Made by a program: the position numbers and the translations under genes. Positions 60,393 through 64,000 of a stretch of 64,000 nt of DNA are shown here, piece after piece. The DNA comes from Bradyrhizobium sp. 141 (lineage in GTDB: Bacteria; Pseudomonadota; Alphaproteobacteria; Rhizobiales; Xanthobacteraceae). The stretch spans positions 1 to 64,000 of the forward strand of contig NZ_JADPKR010000018.1 of NCBI RefSeq assembly GCF_023074055.1. Reading direction: 5' to 3'. Numbering within the stretch: the first letter of the stretch is position 1; each line of letters opens with the position of its first letter. The notes beneath the pieces are model-generated. The model searched no databases, was not told the DNA's origin, and saw only the letters and a program-made list of their open reading frames with translations.

Positions 60393-62111
60393 CTAGCCGC
60401 CTCGATCGGCGTAAGGCTCCTCCGCGACGTTACCCTCGGCGGCCTTTCGCGCCGCCGCTGCAAGATGGGTCTTGAGCTGCGCCAGTGCGTCGGCGGACCA
60501 ATCATGGACATCGGTGACGGCTACCCAGGCATCGACGTAGTGTTCGGGCGCGTAGACGTGGCCAAAGCCCATCGGCGTATTGGTCGCGACTGCCATGTCG
60601 AGGGCGAGCTGCAGCATCGTCACGACGGGATACCATCGCAGCTCCGGTGACACATCCGGCCCGCGCGGCACCGTCATCCAGTCAGGGGCTTGATAGGCGT
60701 CGCGATAGGCGAAGAAGGTGATCGCGTCGCTCGCATATTGCAGATAGACGACGCGCATCGGGCCCCAGGGCGCATCTGCCGGCACCGTTGGTCCATTCTG
60801 GTTCATGAAGCGGACGAAGCGGCCGTCGCGGAATTCCGGCAGCCAGGCCGGCGAGCCCGGATTGCGGTTCGCGGTGATCGAGCGCCAGATGCGACTTTCG
60901 AACGGCGCACCGCTCCAAAGTGCGCCCGCAATCGGATCGCCAATCGTCTCGAACAGCTCTGCGGATTTCTCCGAGTTCATCGCGCCGAGGCTCAGTCCAT
61001 GCAGGTACAGCCTCGGCCGCCGATCCTTCGGCAGCGTCGTCCAATAGCTGTAAATTTCGGAAAACAGGGCGCGCGCCGCTTCTGCTCCGAATTCGGGCTG
61101 AAACAGCAGCGACAGCGGACTGTTGAGATAGGAATACTGCATCGCGACACTGGCGACGTCGCCATGGTGGAGATATTCGACGGTGTCCATCGCGGCAGGG
61201 TCGATCCAGCCGGTTCCGGTCGGCGTGACGACGATGAGTGTCTCGCGTTCAAAACCGTGCTGCCGCTTGAGCTCGTCGAGCGCAAGCCTGGCGCGCGCTT
61301 GCGCCGTCTTGGCGCCGCCAAGGCCCACATAGACCCGCACGGGCTCCCGTGCGGGCCTTCCCGTAACGGCGCTGATCTCGGTTGCGGTCGGCCCTGAGGC
61401 GATAAATCTGCGCCCCATGCGTCCAAGCTGCGTCCACTTCACCAGCGAGGCGGGACTTCCTGTCCGTTCGGGCGCGGTCGGCTGTGGCCGCTCGGGCTCG
61501 AGCAAGGCGTCGACTTCGCGAAAGGACGAATCGAGCGCGTTGAATGCCGTGCGGATCAGGACATTGCTGGCGATCGACCAGAACAACAGGCCCGCGGCGA
61601 GCACGCCGATAACGTTCGCGATTCTCCGCGGAACGACGCGCCTCGTACGCGCGGCGGTGAAGCGGGCGGCAAGCGCGAACAGCCGCGCCAGCAGCAGCAG
61701 GATGACGAACGTCATCAGGGCGATGACGCAGACCTTGAGCGGATGGGCGGTCTCGACCGGCGCCAGCTTCATGACGGCGCGGATCGAGTTCTGCCATTCG
61801 GCCGCCCGCCACAGAAAAAGAATGACGACGAGCAGGCAGGCGGCCGCGACCAGCGCGTTTGCGGTCGATCTCAGGCGCGCCGACGGCTCGGGCAATTCGA
61901 GATAGTGCCACAGCCAGCGCCAGACATTGCCGGCGAGATAGCCGATCCCGAAGCAGGCGCCGGCGATGGCGCCCTGCGTGAGATAGCTCCGCGGGATCAG
62001 CGTCGGCGTCAGCGCGGCCGCGAAGAACAGGGCACCCAGCATGAGGCCGACGCCGGACAACGACAGCAATTGCCGCCGAATGAGCCACGCCAGTTTGCTG
62101 AAAGCACCCAC
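60393..62111 (-). CDS. Membrane alpha/beta hydrolase (Abhydrolase_9 family)
   Basis: A 572-residue protein with about four to six N-terminal membrane helices (Abhydrolase_9_N-like: LSGVGLMLGALFFAAALTPTLIPRS, ALVAAACLLVVILFLW, VIALMTFVILLLLARLF, RIANVIGVLAAGLLFW). The C-terminal alpha/beta hydrolase domain has nucleophile elbow GLSLG (LYLHGLSLGAMNSEKS) and the family motifs VYVGLGGAKTAQARARLALDEL and TGWIDPAAMDTVEYLHHGDVASVAMQYSYL. Members are uncharacterised membrane hydrolases of actinobacteria and alphaproteobacteria. It stands apart from its convergent neighbour; the following kinase ends 14 bases upstream. Confidence 0.85.
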   Translation of the reverse strand: MGAFSKLAWLIRRQLLSLSGVGLMLGALFFAAALTPTLIPRSYLTQGAIAGACFGIGYLAGNVWRWLWHYLELPEPSARLRSTANALVAAACLLVVILFLWRAAEWQNSIRAVMKLAPVETAHPLKVCVIALMTFVILLLLARLFALAARFTAARTRRVVPRRIANVIGVLAAGLLFWSIASNVLIRTAFNALDSSFREVDALLEPERPQPTAPERTGSPASLVKWTQLGRMGRRFIASGPTATEISAVTGRPAREPVRVYVGLGGAKTAQARARLALDELKRQHGFERETLIVVTPTGTGWIDPAAMDTVEYLHHGDVASVAMQYSYLNSPLSLLFQPEFGAEAARALFSEIYSYWTTLPKDRRPRLYLHGLSLGAMNSEKSAELFETIGDPIAGALWSGAPFESRIWRSITANRNPGSPAWLPEFRDGRFVRFMNQNGPTVPADAPWGPMRVVYLQYASDAITFFAYRDAYQAPDWMTVPRGPDVSPELRWYPVVTMLQLALDMAVATNTPMGFGHVYAPEHYVDAWVAVTDVHDWSADALAQLKTHLAAAARKAAEGNVAEEPYADRGG

Positions 62112-62125
62112 CGCGTGAATTATCC

Positions 62126-64000
62126 TCAGCTGTTGTCTGACAGACCACTCTTGCGCGGCAGCACGATCGTGAATTCGGTAAACTTGCCCGGCTCGGTCGC
62201 GACGTCGATCGTGCCGCCGTGCTGCTTCACCACGATATCGTGGCTCATCGACAATCCGAGCCCGGTGCCTTCGCCGGCCGGCTTGGTGGTGAAGAACGGA
62301 TTGAACATCTTTTCCTTCACCTCGTCCGGGATGCCCGTGCCGTTGTCGCGAATGCGGATCTCGATGTGATCGCCGCGGTCGCGGGTCGCGGCGGTCACGA
62401 CCGGCGCGTAACCGGCGGCCTCGTTCTCCGCCTTGCGCTTGGCGACGGCATGGAATCCGTTCGAGATCAGGTTCAGCAGTACCCGGGTGATCTCCTGCGG
62501 GAACACATCGGCCGAGCCTGCAGCCGGATCGAGGTCGCGTTCGAGCGTCACGTCGAACTGCGGCTTCTCGGCCCGCGCGCCGTGATAGGCGAGGTTGAGG
62601 CTCTCCTCGACCACCGCGTTGATGTCGCTCAGGCGATGCTCGCCGCCGCCCTCGCGCGAATGCAGCAGCATGTTCTTGACGATGGAATCGGCGCGCCGTC
62701 CGTGCTGCACGATTTTTTCGAGGTTGTCCTTCAGTAGCCCCGTGAGCTCGTCGACTTCGCTGCGGATATCGTCCGCAAGGGCGGCGGGTGCGAGCACCTC
62801 GTTCAGCTCGTCGGTCAATTCGGCGGAGAGCGAGGCAAAATTGTTGACGAAGTTGAGCGGGTTCTTGATCTCATGCGCGATGCCGGCGGTGAGCTGGCCG
62901 AGCGATGCCAGCTTCTCGGTCTGGACCAGCCGGTCTTGCGCCGCGCGCAGATCGTCGAGCGATCGGGCAAGCTCGCGCGTGCGGTCCTGAACCTCGTTGA
63001 ACAGGCGCGTGTTCTCGACCGCGATCACGGCCTGGTCGGCGAAGGTCTTGAGCAGGTTGATCGCCTTGTCCGGGAAGTGACCGGGTTCCGGCCGCGTGAC
63101 GGCAATGGTGCCGATCGCAACGCCGTCGCGCAGCATCGGCACCACGAGGATGCTGCGATAGCCGCGCGTCCGCGCCAGCTCCTTCATGGCGTCGGTGAGG
63201 TCGGGTTCGTTCTGCATGTCGCTGCGGAAGGAATACTGTCCGCTTGTCGCCACCCGGCTGTGAATGCCAGACGACGACAGCGACGCCGGGAAGGAGCTGA
63301 GCAGATCGGCGTTGCCGGCCTCATTGTCGGTGGTGAAGGCGGCCAGATGCAGCATGCCGTCATTGAGGCGGGTGACGGTGGAGGAGTGCCCGCCGATCAG
63401 CGCCTTGGCGCTGTCGGAGATCGCCTGGAACACCGGCGTGACGTCGGCGGGCGAGGCCGCGATCACCTTGAGGATGTCGGCGGTCGCGGTCTGGCGTTCC
63501 AGTGCTTCCCTGGTGGCGTTGAACAGGCTGACGTTCTTGATCGCGATCACCGCCTGGTCGGCGAAGGTCTGCAGCAGCCGCACGTGATGCTCTGCAAACG
63601 CGCCGGTCGCACGGCGCGTCGCAATGATGATGCCGATGGCCTCGCCCTCGCTCATCAAGGGTGCGAACAGCATGCTGCGATAGCCCCGCGCACGCGCGAT
63701 ATCGCGTGCGGCCGGCTCCAGCTCGGTGTCGGGCAATTGCGCGGCGGCACCCTTGGCCACCAGCTGGTAGGGCGGGAATCGCGCGAACGGCACCGGGAAC
63801 GAGGCATGGAGCACGCGATCGCCGGCCGGATCGGTCGGCGTGAATGCGGCGAGGTGCGCGGCGCCGTCGGCGTAGCGCAGCACCGCCGTGGAAAAGCCGC
63901 CGATCAGCCGGTTGGCGTTGGCGGCGATGGCGTCGAACACCGGCTGCACGTCGGAGGGCGAGGCCGCCATCACCTTCAAAATGTCCGCCGTGGCGGTCTG
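62126..64000 (-). CDS. GAF-domain sensor histidine kinase, 5'-truncated
   Basis: At least 617 residues; the frame runs past the window edge on its upstream side, and the sequence just before the Met at 63979 (QTATADILK) continues a third GAF-like linker, so the start lies outside. It has two GAF domains with the repeated ILKVxAASPxDVxPVFxAI entry, a coiled coil ([30 protein letters not shown]), a HisKA domain with the phospho-His in [16 protein letters not shown], and an ATPase domain ending [32 protein letters not shown]. There is no membrane segment in the visible part, so it is a probable cytoplasmic sensor. The cognate response regulator is not in the window. Confidence 0.9.
   Translation of the reverse strand, partial: QTATADILKVMAASPSDVQPVFDAIAANANRLIGGFSTAVLRYADGAAHLAAFTPTDPAGDRVLHASFPVPFARFPPYQLVAKGAAAQLPDTELEPAARDIARARGYRSMLFAPLMSEGEAIGIIIATRRATGAFAEHHVRLLQTFADQAVIAIKNVSLFNATREALERQTATADILKVIAASPADVTPVFQAISDSAKALIGGHSSTVTRLNDGMLHLAAFTTDNEAGNADLLSSFPASLSSSGIHSRVATSGQYSFRSDMQNEPDLTDAMKELARTRGYRSILVVPMLRDGVAIGTIAVTRPEPGHFPDKAINLLKTFADQAVIAVENTRLFNEVQDRTRELARSLDDLRAAQDRLVQTEKLASLGQLTAGIAHEIKNPLNFVNNFASLSAELTDELNEVLAPAALADDIRSEVDELTGLLKDNLEKIVQHGRRADSIVKNMLLHSREGGGEHRLSDINAVVEESLNLAYHGARAEKPQFDVTLERDLDPAAGSADVFPQEITRVLLNLISNGFHAVAKRKAENEAAGYAPVVTAATRDRGDHIEIRIRDNGTGIPDEVKEKMFNPFFTTKPAGEGTGLGLSMSHDIVVKQHGGTIDVATEPGKFTEFTIVLPRKSGLSDNS

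Overview
The window looks like a chromosomal segment of a Bradyrhizobium-type alphaproteobacterium (Nitrobacteraceae). Reasons: high GC with strong third-position bias; a MucR/Ros regulator; a PAS histidine kinase resembling DivJ; CtrA-like TTAA-N7-TTAA boxes; GGAAC-N16-CGTT promoters of the alphaproteobacterial general stress sigma factor EcfG; many conserved-unknown families typical of the group (DUF1491, DUF2336, DUF5330, DUF1127); and long GC-rich palindromic repeats at the 3' ends of genes. I see no rRNA, convincing tRNA, CRISPR array, intact insertion sequence or prophage.

Layout. 0.2-17.3 kb is mostly conserved chromosomal housekeeping and envelope genes: DUF4332 and DUF2267-like proteins, a YjgR/HerA-type ATPase, two membrane glycosyltransferases (GT87, GT39), an M20 dipeptidase, a class II aldolase, MucR, SufE, a cell-cycle-type kinase with a coupled peptidoglycan-binding membrane protein, DUF1491, DUF2336 and a lipoprotein. 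17.5-22.3 kb holds a compact four-gene unit: an exported TPR-CHAT putative protease, a small exported protein, and two zinc-ribbon proteins, one of them membrane-bound. 22.4-27.7 kb is a divergent catabolic locus around a GntR regulator (AA_synth, FAH hydrolase; quinone oxidoreductase, VOC/extradiol-type protein, Bug solute-binding protein). A 12-bp perfect palindrome sits upstream of both arms and is the likely operator.

27.8-34.1 kb mixes a frameshifted small secreted protein, a Cj0069/ATP-grasp-like protein, a run of four small exported proteins (PepSY-like, DUF1259, LamG/DUF1080-like, GlcG), DUF1127 and an ABC_sub_bind protein. 34.3-39.3 kb is an arsenic-resistance locus with two divergent arms: arsR-arsC(LMW)-aquaporin-arsC(Grx) on minus, and arsR-flavoprotein-MFS on plus. 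39.4-43.5 kb has a GFA protein and a LysR regulator divergent from an SDR plus a split transketolase. 43.5-49.6 kb is gene-poor and stress-flavoured: CsbD, PRC-barrel, tiny membrane proteins, EcfG-type promoters, a frameshifted SMP-30-like gene, a solute-binding-protein remnant, and three very small genes that a simple ORF scan misses.

49.6-53.9 kb returns to core genes (DUF1254, DUF1214, PBP1A, YcgN). 54.0-58.6 kb carries a tight operon of three degradative enzymes (patatin phospholipase, subtilisin-like protease with a long unknown N-terminal part, MBL-fold hydrolase) behind an AT-rich leader. This is the best candidate in the window for an undescribed defence or effector system. 58.8-64 kb ends with a DHA2-type MFS exporter, a membrane alpha/beta hydrolase and a 5'-truncated GAF histidine kinase.
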